The notes below the pieces were generated by a model, which searched no databases, was not told the DNA's origin, and worked only from the letters and a program-made list of their open reading frames with translations. DNA of 64,000 nt, from the NCBI GenBank assembly GCA_963925805.1, contig CAWUSE010000002.1, positions 124,001 to 188,000 on the forward strand, in the 5' to 3' direction. Below, one piece after another: positions 52,550 to 61,803 of this stretch (positions are counted from its first letter, which is position 1; each line of letters begins with the position of its first letter). The position numbers were made by a program, and so were the translations under genes. Source of the DNA: UBA10347 sp905182135. Lineage in GTDB: Bacteria > Actinomycetota > Acidimicrobiia > Acidimicrobiales > UBA10347.

Positions 52550-53844
52550 CAGAGCATGTCCTCGGTCGCACCTTCGGCCCGGAGGTCAGGCCCAGCGGCG
52601 TCAGCAATAGTCACCATTGCGAATTTGCCAACAGCGAGATCCGCGGAAACCTGGATGATTCCATCGATTTCAGGTGCTTCTCGATGCGACCGCGCAACGC
52701 CAGTTTCGTCCACAAGTACTTTGACCTGTCGACCGATCATTTCGTCACGTTTTTCTTCAGTAATTAGATCCTGCAGCTCGCGAAGTTCGCCCAAACGTTC
52801 CGAAACCAGGCCAGAATCGACCTCGCCATCGAGATCAGCGGCATAGGTGCCCTCTTCCTTGCTATAGGAAAAGAAACCGCACCAGTCCAGGCGCGCTTGT
52901 TCGACAAAGTCGAGGAGGGCATCGTGATCTTCTTCGGTTTCGCCGGGATAGCCAACGATAAAGTTGCTGCGAAACGCTGCATCTGACTCGCGCCCCCGGA
53001 TAGTCGCGAGGCGCTCGAGGAACACGTCGGAACCGCCCCAGCGGCGCATCCGACGCATCAGCGGCTTCGACACATGTTGCAACGACAAGTCGAAGTACGG
53101 TACGCCGGTTTCACAGATGGCATCGATGAGCGCATCATTCAGATCGCTCGGGTACAGATACAGCAGTCGTACCCAATCGGTACGTTCAGATACCGCCTTG
53201 ATCAACGGGACGATCGATCGCTCACCCTTGCCCTGGTCTCGCCCAAAGGCCGCCAGATCTTGGGCAACCAATACGATCTCTTTGGCGTGGAGTTCGTCTA
53301 CCTCTCTGCAGATGTCATCGATTGTGCGACTGCGTTGCGGCCCACGGAATGTTGGAATGGCACAGAACCCACATGCCCGATCGCAACCCTCGGCGATCTT
53401 CACATACGCCCACGGCGAACGTGATGGCGGGCGGGGCAGGTGCAACAGGTCGAGCAGTGGGGCCTTTGGCTTACTGCCAATGGTGACAGGCACACCGAAA
53501 CCGGCGATCGAGTCGGCTTCTGGAAGCGCTTCGGCGAGCTCGTCGCCGTATCGTTCGGCCATACAACCAGTGACGATCAGCTTAGAGTTGTCACTGCGGT
53601 CATTGTCCAGTGCCAAGATCGTGTGAATCGATTCTTCTCGTGCTTCTTCGATAAAGGCACACGTGTTGACCACGATCAGATCGGCCTGATCTGCGGACTC
53701 GGCCGCCGTCATGCCATCGGCAATCAGGGTGCCTTCCAGCTTGTCGCTATCAACCTGATTCTTGGGACAGCCAAGTGTCTCAATGAAATACAAGCCACCC
53801 TCCCCAGTCATAGGGGAACCAGTCACACCTGCAGAGTTAGCCAC
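52549..53844 (-). CDS. rimO: Ribosomal protein S12 methylthiotransferase
   Basis: A 431-residue radical-SAM methylthiotransferase. N-terminal cluster Cys are C26, C62 and C94; the radical-SAM motif CDRACGFC has C154, C158 and C161. A C-terminal TRAM domain follows. FIETLGCPKNQVDSDKLEG favours RimO over MiaB. It modifies an Asp of ribosomal protein S12. The GTG start at 53844 overlaps the end of the exchanger gene by eight bases; an ATG at 53811 is possible. Confidence 0.93.
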   Translation of the reverse strand: MANSAGVTGSPMTGEGGLYFIETLGCPKNQVDSDKLEGTLIADGMTAAESADQADLIVVNTCAFIEEAREESIHTILALDNDRSDNSKLIVTGCMAERYGDELAEALPEADSIAGFGVPVTIGSKPKAPLLDLLHLPRPPSRSPWAYVKIAEGCDRACGFCAIPTFRGPQRSRTIDDICREVDELHAKEIVLVAQDLAAFGRDQGKGERSIVPLIKAVSERTDWVRLLYLYPSDLNDALIDAICETGVPYFDLSLQHVSKPLMRRMRRWGGSDVFLERLATIRGRESDAAFRSNFIVGYPGETEEDHDALLDFVEQARLDWCGFFSYSKEEGTYAADLDGEVDSGLVSERLGELRELQDLITEEKRDEMIGRQVKVLVDETGVARSHREAPEIDGIIQVSADLAVGKFAMVTIADAAGPDLRAEGATEDML

Positions 53845-54841
53845 CGGGCAAGGCTAGCGCCACGGCATCGGCACACTCTTGTACTTCTGGCTCTTCTGTG
53901 CAGTCGACTGTTGTGCTGATCGTGAAGGGCATGGCTCCCAAGTAGACCAGCAGCAAAGCGACGGCCTGCCAGCGCACGACTCGCCCGCCGGTGTAAAGGA
54001 ATAAGGCAGCGACGAGAACAACCCCAATCATGACGTAGGTGGCAACGCCGGCCAGGTTCTTGTCTTCGAGCGGACCAGGACCCAGTAAACCAAGCACAGC
54101 ACCCACGGCCAAGCTGTTGAAGATATTTGATCCCAACAGATTGCCGATGATCAGGCCCGTCTCGCCTTTGCGGGCGGCCACAACCGCAGTGACCATTTCG
54201 GGTAGCGAAGTTCCAATGGCCACAATGGTAAGGCCAACAAAACCACCGGTCAGCCCGACTTCATCGGCAAGGTCAGTGCCTCCCTGGACCAGCAGCCAGG
54301 CTCCGCCCACGGTGCCGATCAGGCCAAGAACCGTGCGAATGCCACTGGCCATCGCACTCTGGCCTTCGTGTTCCTTCGCCGGCGCTTCGAGACCATGATC
54401 GTGGGCGTTGCGCAGTAGCCACAAGATGGTCGCGACCAGGACCGCCGCCAGGACAGCGCCTTCCCAACGACGAAGCCCGTCCTGAACCAGAAGAGCGAAC
54501 AACAATACGGAGCCGATGCACATGGGAAGTTCACGCCGGCTTGTGACCTTGTCGATACTGATCACCGCGATCAATGCAGCAAAACCAAGCACCAAGGTGA
54601 GATTGGCGACGTTTGATCCCACTACGTTTCCGACGCCTAGATCGACATCACCTTGGACTGCAGCGATACCGGAAACGAGCATTTCAGGCAGGCTGGTGCC
54701 GAAACCAATAACTAGGGCACCAACCACTACAGGCGAGATGTTGAATACGTCTGCGACCGATACTGCACCTTCGACGAAGTGATCTGCTGCGAAGGCCAGG
54801 ATGGCAATGCCTGCAAGAAGAAACAAGACAGCGACAACCAC
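53837..54841 (-). CDS. Sodium/calcium exchanger family membrane protein (YrbG-like)
   Basis: A 334-residue CaCA antiporter with the two inverted alpha-repeats: GFGTSLPEMLVSG plus GNVVGSNVANL in the first, and AIGTSLPEMVTAV plus GNLLGSNIFN in the second, separated by a loop of about 60 residues. About ten membrane helices are expected. It exchanges Ca2+ (or K+) for Na+. It probably starts the operon that continues with rimO and pgsA. Confidence 0.92.
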   Translation of the reverse strand: MVVAVLFLLAGIAILAFAADHFVEGAVSVADVFNISPVVVGALVIGFGTSLPEMLVSGIAAVQGDVDLGVGNVVGSNVANLTLVLGFAALIAVISIDKVTSRRELPMCIGSVLLFALLVQDGLRRWEGAVLAAVLVATILWLLRNAHDHGLEAPAKEHEGQSAMASGIRTVLGLIGTVGGAWLLVQGGTDLADEVGLTGGFVGLTIVAIGTSLPEMVTAVVAARKGETGLIIGNLLGSNIFNSLAVGAVLGLLGPGPLEDKNLAGVATYVMIGVVLVAALFLYTGGRVVRWQAVALLLVYLGAMPFTISTTVDCTEEPEVQECADAVALALPGG

Positions 54842-55259
54842 AAACGTGAGGCTATCCAGCTTGATTCATGAGCGACGCCAGCTTTTGTCATGCGTCGCAC
54901 CGATCGGAAATGACCCATGAACCAGCGAGAGGGCCCCATACCCAGCGGACCTATTCGTACGTTGGGGTCGCCCGCTAGCGAGGAGGACGCACGGCACTAA
55001 CGAACTCTCGCCGGGATACAACGTCGGCCGTCGATACCGGTGCGAGTTAGTTCAAGCAGCAACCGCCAACGCTGCTCCGATGGACATTCATATACCTTCG
55101 ATCCGTCCCGCATTTCCTTACTGGAACTCCGGCCTGTCACCACCGGCCAGGCTTCCGCCGGGGCTCCTACGTTTCGTTGCGGTCAAAGGAGTGCAGGCTC
55201 GTGCTCACACCGCTCTCTCGGAGTCCAGCACCGCAGCCGACGATCGAGATCCCCATCAC
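54842..55259. other. 418-base gap without a recognisable gene
   Basis: Contains the upstream region of the exchanger operon and the 3' side of the PEP-utiliser-like gene. Open frames on the plus strand run into the antisense of the neighbour and carry no domain. No hairpin plus T-tract was seen. Confidence 0.4.
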
Positions 55260-57002
55260 CTACGACTCGATCAGTGTGACCGTGCCATTCGTTGCGTCGA
55301 CACGAACTCGGCTGCCATGTGGGATCCGTTTAGTCGCATCAGCCGCAGCCACCACGCAAGGCATACCGAACTCGCGGGCAACGATCACGGCATGACTCAT
55401 CTGACCACCTACGTCGACGACAACAGCCTCCGCTGCGACGAACAGCGGCGTCCATGCCGGGTCGGTAAGCGGCGCGATTAGGACATCGCCCGGGCCTAGA
55501 TCACCAGGATCAAATGGGTCGGTCACGACACACGCTCGACCCTCGGCAATCCCCGGAACCGCCGCTAGGCCTTTGATTGAGTCGCCGACAGCGAGAACAT
55601 CTTCTGTCTGCACCTCGGAGCGCAGCGGCCATGACATCACGGGCGGCATCTCACCTTCGAACACAAACGGCGGGATGCGACCGCTCAGGGCCTGTCTGGT
55701 CGCTCGCCGGGCAGCAATCCTCTCGGCGAATGGGCCCGGGTCATCGACGTATGCGTCGAGTTCGTCGGCCAAGCAGAACCACATATCTTCCCAATGCCCA
55801 TCCTCGGTACGAGTCGCTGCCCGCCCGGCTAACTCTCGCGACAACACACGGCTTACGTGGATGAGCTCAACAACCGTGGTCTTCGAACGCTCTCGGCCTG
55901 CGCTAAACAATGTCGCGACCGCTAGTGCCCGATCAAATGGTTTGCGCAGCAGCCACTTCACACGAGCACGGCTCGATGCAGTCAATCCTTGTCGTTGCGT
56001 TGTCAGCCCGACCGAGCGGGCCGCTGGGTCCTGCTTCTCTTCTGCTAGACGCAACCTGTCAATTAACGCCAACGCCAGGCGGGGCTCGGTTCCCCAGGTC
56101 TCCGACGCTGTCTCCCACTCATTGGGACCACGGGCTCCAAACTCGTCCAGGAACATTGCGAACTTGTCATTGAACTCGTCGTGCGCGATCTGATTCACGC
56201 GCTCGGCTAGCCCACTCAGGCCCTGATCGAAGATCTTTGTCAGGTCCGGTGATGCAGCCACCTCTCGCCCCAACGCCCAAAGGGCATAGCTAGGCGCCGC
56301 ACTGTCGACGTCCCCGATCGAGCTGAGCAGCGACAAGGCCACGACACGGTCGCCGAGCTGTTTTTCGCAGAAGGCCGACAAAAATTGAACCGACGCTCCA
56401 GCCTTGCCGGTCACCTCGAGGTGCCTGCTGAAGAGTCCCATACCTACAGGGATCAGGCTGCGAATGGTCTTTAGTAGTTCCTCGTCAGAAGCCTCGATGA
56501 GTTTCGGCACCCGACGCTTCCATTCGGCCACCATGAGTTGGTCAGCACGCAACTCGTCCAACGACCGGGTGCGCAGCACCCCAATCATGTAACGCACTGC
56601 GTTTGCACTGGCCCGCACACTGCGATCGGCCTTGTTCGGCAGATGAGCCGGAGCGATGCCCTCGCTGCCGAGGTAAGTCGCGTCGTTATCTTCGATGGAT
56701 ACACCGGGTGACCGCACAGCGAGCACCCGCGACAGCGACAGATTCAGGTACATATAGCCCCCGAACACACCGGCAGCACAGCCGCTGCCTTCAATAAGCT
56801 CAGCCTCGGTCACCAGCCCCGTCTTAACCATGGCGGCCGAGACCGGATCGTCAAATGTCCGCGTGAGACTGATCGATAGGGGATAAACGACCTCGGGCCA
56901 GACCTCGCCAGCATTACCCCGCGTGTATACGGGGAAACGAGAGCTCACTTGCTCGTTAACATAGGGGCCAACGCCTAGGTCGACCAGCGCGAAAGACGAC
57001 AT
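55260..57002 (-). CDS. PEP-utiliser-like protein with phosphohistidine swivel domain, lacking an ATP-grasp
   Basis: A 580-residue protein. The C-terminal swivelling domain has GGQMSHAVIVAREFGMP with the phospho-acceptor-type His537, as in PEP synthase and rifampicin phosphotransferase. The N-terminal 450 residues match the middle or linker part of such proteins; the ATP-binding domain that would phosphorylate the His is missing. The role is unknown. A separate ATP-grasp partner would be required, or the protein has lost catalysis. It stands alone after a decayed DUF3179 gene. Confidence 0.75.
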   Translation of the reverse strand: MSSFALVDLGVGPYVNEQVSSRFPVYTRGNAGEVWPEVVYPLSISLTRTFDDPVSAAMVKTGLVTEAELIEGSGCAAGVFGGYMYLNLSLSRVLAVRSPGVSIEDNDATYLGSEGIAPAHLPNKADRSVRASANAVRYMIGVLRTRSLDELRADQLMVAEWKRRVPKLIEASDEELLKTIRSLIPVGMGLFSRHLEVTGKAGASVQFLSAFCEKQLGDRVVALSLLSSIGDVDSAAPSYALWALGREVAASPDLTKIFDQGLSGLAERVNQIAHDEFNDKFAMFLDEFGARGPNEWETASETWGTEPRLALALIDRLRLAEEKQDPAARSVGLTTQRQGLTASSRARVKWLLRKPFDRALAVATLFSAGRERSKTTVVELIHVSRVLSRELAGRAATRTEDGHWEDMWFCLADELDAYVDDPGPFAERIAARRATRQALSGRIPPFVFEGEMPPVMSWPLRSEVQTEDVLAVGDSIKGLAAVPGIAEGRACVVTDPFDPGDLGPGDVLIAPLTDPAWTPLFVAAEAVVVDVGGQMSHAVIVAREFGMPCVVAAADATKRIPHGSRVRVDATNGTVTLIES

Positions 57003-57021
57003 AGGTTGATCGTAGTTGGAC

Positions 57022-57906
57022 TCAGGGATTTACGACTCCGTTGTCGGGTTCGTTTGCAGCGAGCGCGAACCAGAACGTATCGAGATGCTCTACCCGCTCA
57101 AGCCGCTCTCCCGAGAGTGGGCCCGACAAGGCCTGACCCTGAATCTTCCAGACAGACCCAGTTTCTGCATCAACGGAGTTGCCACCGCCAACGTCAGATT
57201 CTCCTATGCGGGTAAAGGTCAATATTTGACCATCGGCCACCGGCAGATAGACGCCAACAGCGCCGATATCACGGCCGTCGGCGATGGCGCGTTGTTCCAA
57301 CGCCGTTGAAGTGGGTCCACAACGACCCGGTCTGACGGTCATGCATGACCAGCGACGAATTGACTAGCCGACCAGACGTCCCAAACGTGACCGTGCGATC
57401 GCCCACGTCTCGACGCTAAGCAAGTGCCGAGTTGCATTAGATCCAGTCGACACTGGCAGCCGTTTGGAAGACAGGTGCATCGATGGGTGGGATCCCGTCT
57501 GGTGGAGGGCCCCACCAACGATCCGGTTCACGTCGGCCAGAGGAACTCCGAACGAGGCGTCGTCGGGAAAGTCAATCGCCGACACAACTTCTTCGCGGCC
57601 GCCACCAGGAATCTGAGCTATCTCGATGCGGTCGGGCTGCAAGCCAGCGCTGTACCCGCAATCACCCGTGTTCGCCGCCGCTGACACAGCAAACGCGCTA
57701 GGTGATGTAGCGGGTTCTGGTTCGCTTTTCTCATTGGTCGCGATCGGTGTTGCTGGCGCCTCAACCGCAATGGAAACCGACGCTTCTGGCATGAGGACGC
57801 TGCCGCATGCCGTTACAACGAACGCCACCGAAGTAACTAGGAGAAGGAGTTCACGCATACGACTGAAACCCGGCCAGCGGTCGCGCTTTTCCCTATGGGC
57901 GACCAA
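57022..57906 (-). pseudogene. Broken DUF3179-family lipoprotein gene
   Basis: The pieces lie in order but in different frames. A lipoprotein-like signal (LLLVTSVAFVVTACGS) and IPGGGREEVVSAIDFPD come first. Then, in another frame, GPPPDGIPPIDAPVFQTAAS ends at a stop (57437-57439). After a further stop, VTFGTSGRLVNSSLVMHDRQ and TGSLW follow. The third frame gives DAETGSVWKIQGQALSGPLSG and FWFALAANEPDN (residues given in part). These are DUF3179 landmarks, but the usual middle part (the HEIVND and cysteine region) is absent. At least two frameshifts, two stops and a deletion of about 60 residues show that the gene is dead. Confidence 0.75.
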
Positions 57907-58049
57907 ACGTCAGCTCAGTTCGGTATGTATCGGTGGCGAGCCCTGAGCCATACAACTTGATCGATAGATCACACCCATCTTTACCGCTCCACCCTGCAAA
58001 TGAAGCCTGCTCAGGCTAAACCATTGCCGTGAATCGGCGACTGGTCCAG

Positions 58050-60743
58050 CTACTCGCTATCGCTTTCGGAAACCAGTACTTCGCGAGCCTTGGACCCTAT
58101 GGAAGGTCCAACGACGCCGTTCTCTTCGAGCAAATCCATGAGCCGACCTGCACGGGCGAAGCCGACCTTGAGCTTGCGTTGCAGCATCGACGTCGAACCA
58201 AGCTGCGAGCTCACTACGAGGTCTTTAGCCTGTATGTACAACTCATCGTCGCTGCCTGCATCGCTGCCTGCACCACCAGCGCTTGAGGTTCCAACTGCGC
58301 CATTTGAGCTGGCGCTGCCTTCGACGATCTCGGCTTCGCTAACCGACTCATCGATCTTGAAGTCGTGGGCTTGCTTGCGCCACATCTGGACGACCTTCTT
58401 GACTTCGGCTTCCTCGACCCAGCAGCCCTGGATCCGGTCCGGAGCGCTCGACGTCGGCGCAAGCATCAGCATGTCGCCCTGGCCGATAAGCCGCTCGGCG
58501 CCCGGCTGGTCCAGAATCACCCGGCTGTCGGTCAGGCTTGACACAGAGAACGCAATGCGAGCAGGCACGTTGGCCTTGATGATGCCCGTGATCACATTTG
58601 TCGACGGCCGCTGTGTGGCGATGATCAGGTGGATACCCACCGCACGCGCCTTTTGAGCGATACGACAGATCGAGTCTTCAACGTCACGGGCAGCAACCAT
58701 CATCAAGTCAGCAAGCTCGTCGACCACAATCAAGATGAATGGCATGCGGCTGATTGGACGGCGAGCATCTTCCTCGTTCTCTTCGATCGCCGTATTTTCT
58801 TTATCGAACTGGCCATCGTCGAAGGCCTTGTTGAAGCCAGCGATATCGCGGAAACCTTGGCCGGCCAGCAGCTCGTAACGTCGGTCCATCTCGCGACATG
58901 CCCAGGCCAGCGCGTTGGCTGCCTTGCGAGGATCGGTCACCGGTTGCGTAAGCAGATGAGGTACTCGTTCGTACTGCGTCATCTCGACCATCTTCGGGTC
59001 AACGAGAATCATGCGAACATCAGCTGGTGTCGAGCGCATCAGGATCGACGTAATTATGCTGTTGATACCCGACGACTTACCAGAGCCTGTTGCACCAGCG
59101 ATCAATAGGTGGGGCATCTTGGCCAGATTCAGCAGCATGGCCTTGCCCTGAATGTCGCGGCCGATAGCCACCTCCATTGGGTGCGTCGCCTTGGCTGCTT
59201 CCTTGGAGCGCAGTAGGTCGCCGAGGGCAACGATTTGCCGGTCAGCGTTTGGAACCTCTACGCCAATCGCCTGGCGACCAGGAATCGGAGCGAGAATACG
59301 CACGTCAGCCGATGCCATGGCATACGCGATGTCACGGTTCAGGCTGGTGATACGCGCAACCTTGACGCCTTCACCAAGTTCGAGTTCGAAGCGGGTAACC
59401 GTTGGTCCCACAACCATGCCGACTAGGTGTGCATCGACTCCGTGTGAGGACAACGCCCGCTCCAGGCGCTGCCCTTGTTCTGCTACAGCATCCTGATCGA
59501 CTGCGCGGGCACCGCCGGTGTTTAACAGCTTAAGAGAAGGGAGCTTCCAGGCTGAGTCTTCGACGCTGGGGCCAAGTGCCAATGTTGTTTGCTCGCCTGG
59601 CCCTGTGTCGGAAACAACCATCCTTGGCTTCTTACGTGGCTTGGGCTTCGGGGCCGGTTCTTCTTCGACGACAGATGCAGCCTGGAACGGGGTCTCGATA
59701 GGGGCAGGGTTGCTGAAGCTTGTTGCCTTGGTTGGGGCGCTCGGCGCGGGTGCACTCTCGCTGAGCATCGGGTCGCTACCTGTGTCATTAGCCTGGGCGA
59801 CGTCCTCCTTCTTGTCGCTGCCACGCTTGGTCCTCGCAGCTGCGTCGCCGCGTCGGTACTCACCGACCTGTTGCCCACCAACAATGATCGGGGCCGAGGG
59901 ATCTTCAAGCAAGATGTCGTCGCCTACATAGACCTCAACTTCGTTTGCCTGGCGGGACTCCATACCAGTCAGTTGGACCCAAAAACGTTGCACCGAACCG
60001 CCGAGAGCGTCCATACGCCGGGCGCCGGCTCTCCACCAAAGTGCTACCGACATTGCAGTGATTACAACCATGCCGATGATCAACATGCCGATCAGAACAA
60101 TGGCTGCGCCGATACTCGAAAACGCTGCGTGCAGTGGCGCTCCGATCAACCATCCGAGGAAGCCGCCTGCATCGACGAAATCTTCGACAGAGTCTTGCCA
60201 AACCGGTTGACCCGCCCACAGTTGCAACAAGCCTGCGGCAGCGATCACCGCGACCATGCCACCCAGTGCTAGGCGGGTTCCTTGATCAGCATCGTCAATC
60301 GTCTCGAGATTGTCGCCCAAATCGCCAGTGGTGCCACGTGGCGAACGGCCACGCATATGCCCGCGAATAAGAACCACGCCGACGGCGATGAAGATCACGG
60401 GCAGCGCTACGCGCAGCAGCCCGACAACCCCACCAAAGAACTGACTCAGGCCATTGCCGAGTGGTCCTGCAGCATCCCAATAAACGCCAAGTGCGGTCAG
60501 TAACCCCAGTGCGACAAAAACGACACCCCAGATATCACGCCGGTGGCCCTGCAGGACTCGCACAGCGTTTGGGGTTACGACGTCTCGTCTCCCCAACGTC
60601 TGAGCGCCGTCCCGTGCTGTTCGGGCCCTGTCTGGCTTCTTCCTGCCCGCTGCACCGCTCTTCGAGGGTGCTCGCCCGCCTGCGGCGGACCTTTTGGCCC
60701 GAGTTGACGCGCTTTTCAGCTTGGAATCGCTCTTGGTTACCAC
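58050..60743 (-). CDS. ftsK: DNA translocase FtsK/SpoIIIE
   Basis: With the GTG at 60743 the protein has 897 residues. An N-terminal basic segment is followed by four membrane helices (about 70-245), a Pro/acidic linker, the motor domain with Walker A GATGSGKSS (from 550) and VVDELADLMM as Walker B. A C-terminal winged-helix gamma domain (last 65 residues, LQRKLKVGFARAGRLMDLLEE) reads KOPS-type polarity sequences. It pumps chromosome ends across the septum. No ribosome site precedes the GTG, and a GTT-rich stretch with a short leader frame lies directly upstream, so the start is uncertain. Confidence 0.93.
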   Translation of the reverse strand: MVTKSDSKLKSASTRAKRSAAGGRAPSKSGAAGRKKPDRARTARDGAQTLGRRDVVTPNAVRVLQGHRRDIWGVVFVALGLLTALGVYWDAAGPLGNGLSQFFGGVVGLLRVALPVIFIAVGVVLIRGHMRGRSPRGTTGDLGDNLETIDDADQGTRLALGGMVAVIAAAGLLQLWAGQPVWQDSVEDFVDAGGFLGWLIGAPLHAAFSSIGAAIVLIGMLIIGMVVITAMSVALWWRAGARRMDALGGSVQRFWVQLTGMESRQANEVEVYVGDDILLEDPSAPIIVGGQQVGEYRRGDAAARTKRGSDKKEDVAQANDTGSDPMLSESAPAPSAPTKATSFSNPAPIETPFQAASVVEEEPAPKPKPRKKPRMVVSDTGPGEQTTLALGPSVEDSAWKLPSLKLLNTGGARAVDQDAVAEQGQRLERALSSHGVDAHLVGMVVGPTVTRFELELGEGVKVARITSLNRDIAYAMASADVRILAPIPGRQAIGVEVPNADRQIVALGDLLRSKEAAKATHPMEVAIGRDIQGKAMLLNLAKMPHLLIAGATGSGKSSGINSIITSILMRSTPADVRMILVDPKMVEMTQYERVPHLLTQPVTDPRKAANALAWACREMDRRYELLAGQGFRDIAGFNKAFDDGQFDKENTAIEENEEDARRPISRMPFILIVVDELADLMMVAARDVEDSICRIAQKARAVGIHLIIATQRPSTNVITGIIKANVPARIAFSVSSLTDSRVILDQPGAERLIGQGDMLMLAPTSSAPDRIQGCWVEEAEVKKVVQMWRKQAHDFKIDESVSEAEIVEGSASSNGAVGTSSAGGAGSDAGSDDELYIQAKDLVVSSQLGSTSMLQRKLKVGFARAGRLMDLLEENGVVGPSIGSKAREVLVSESDSE

Positions 60744-60781
60744 AACAACAACAACACTAACACTAACAACACGAACAACAT
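60737..60781 (-). other. Possible 14-residue hydrophobic leader ORF over a GTT-rich repeat before ftsK
   Basis: ATG at 60781 followed by Leu/Val/Phe codons (MLFVLLVLVLLLLW) and TAA at 60739-60737. The stop lies just past the proposed ftsK GTG (60743-60741), so the two frames overlap. The DNA is a GTT/GTG repeat. Without a ribosome site this may be only low-complexity sequence. Confidence 0.25.
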
Positions 60782-60846
60782 GACCGCGTGAGGTGCGGCG
60801 CCGGGCTATCAGCCGTTGTGGGCTTGTCCAGTAGGTTCGTAACCAT

Positions 60847-61638
60847 ATGGATGCTGTCCCCACCCACGAAGAGCGGCTTCGCACGAACTACAGCGATATC
60901 GGTGTCGCTGTGATGCAAGCGATGTACAGCGATGGCTATCTGTCAATTGGTGGCATCGAGTCGACCAACGAACTCGCCCAGCTCGCAGGGATAGACGAAG
61001 CTGTTCGGGTGCTCGACATCGGTTGCGGCATAGGCGGCCCAATGCTGCAACTTGCCGAGTCATTCGGTTGTTCGGTCACTGGGATCGACCTCGTTGAGAG
61101 CAGCGTGGACCGAGCTCGACTTCGATCTGTAGAACGCGGTCTCCAAGAATTAGCCTCTTTCGAACAAGCCGACGCCACCACTCTGCCGTTCGGTGACGGT
61201 GCATTTGATGTGGTCTGGGGTCAGGACGCCTGGTGCCACGTCCCTAATAAGACCGCCATGCTGGTCGAGGCGAACCGAGTCTTACGTTCTGGGGGCACAA
61301 TCGCGTTCACCGATTGGCTTGCTGACACCGGCATGAGTTCGACCGAGCGCGAGAAGGCTCTTGATGCAGCGCTGTCGACTACAGCCGCCTCGGTGGATCA
61401 GTACCTGACGATGCTCTCAGACGCCGGTTTCGTCGATATTGACTACACCGATATTAGCCAGACGTTCGTCCGCCAATACCAATACATCTGGGCAAGCTTG
61501 CACGAGCGCCGGGGCGATCTCATATCGAGGTTCGGCGGTCGAGTCTTCGACATAATTGCCGACATCAATGGCACGATTCTGCGCGGCTTTGAAGGCGGAG
61601 CGATCGGCGGAGGACGCTTCATCGCCAGCACTGGCTGA
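60847..61638 (+). CDS. Class I SAM-dependent methyltransferase, sarcosine/dimethylglycine or phosphoethanolamine N-methyltransferase-like
   Basis: A 263-residue protein with motif I VLDIGCGIGGP (54-64), an acidic post-I Asp in VTGIDLVESS, and GQDAWCHVPNK, where amine N-methyltransferases carry their substrate-site residues. The N-terminal YSDGYLSIGG resembles phosphoethanolamine and glycine-betaine-forming enzymes. An osmolyte or lipid head-group methylation role is possible. It is divergent from ftsK and convergent with the RNase J gene. Confidence 0.82.
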   Translation: MDAVPTHEERLRTNYSDIGVAVMQAMYSDGYLSIGGIESTNELAQLAGIDEAVRVLDIGCGIGGPMLQLAESFGCSVTGIDLVESSVDRARLRSVERGLQELASFEQADATTLPFGDGAFDVVWGQDAWCHVPNKTAMLVEANRVLRSGGTIAFTDWLADTGMSSTEREKALDAALSTTAASVDQYLTMLSDAGFVDIDYTDISQTFVRQYQYIWASLHERRGDLISRFGGRVFDIIADINGTILRGFEGGAIGGGRFIASTG

Positions 61639-61803
61639 GTGGCCACAAACGTCACGATCCGAATCCGAACCCCACGCCGTCGCCTAGAGAGAACGGTCGA
61701 GATACAGAGTGATCACCCACTCGTCCTAGCGATTTTACTAGTGACGATATTGGAATTGTTGTGCTGGTCACTGGCACCACATCTGCCAGGACCATGCGCC
61801 AGT

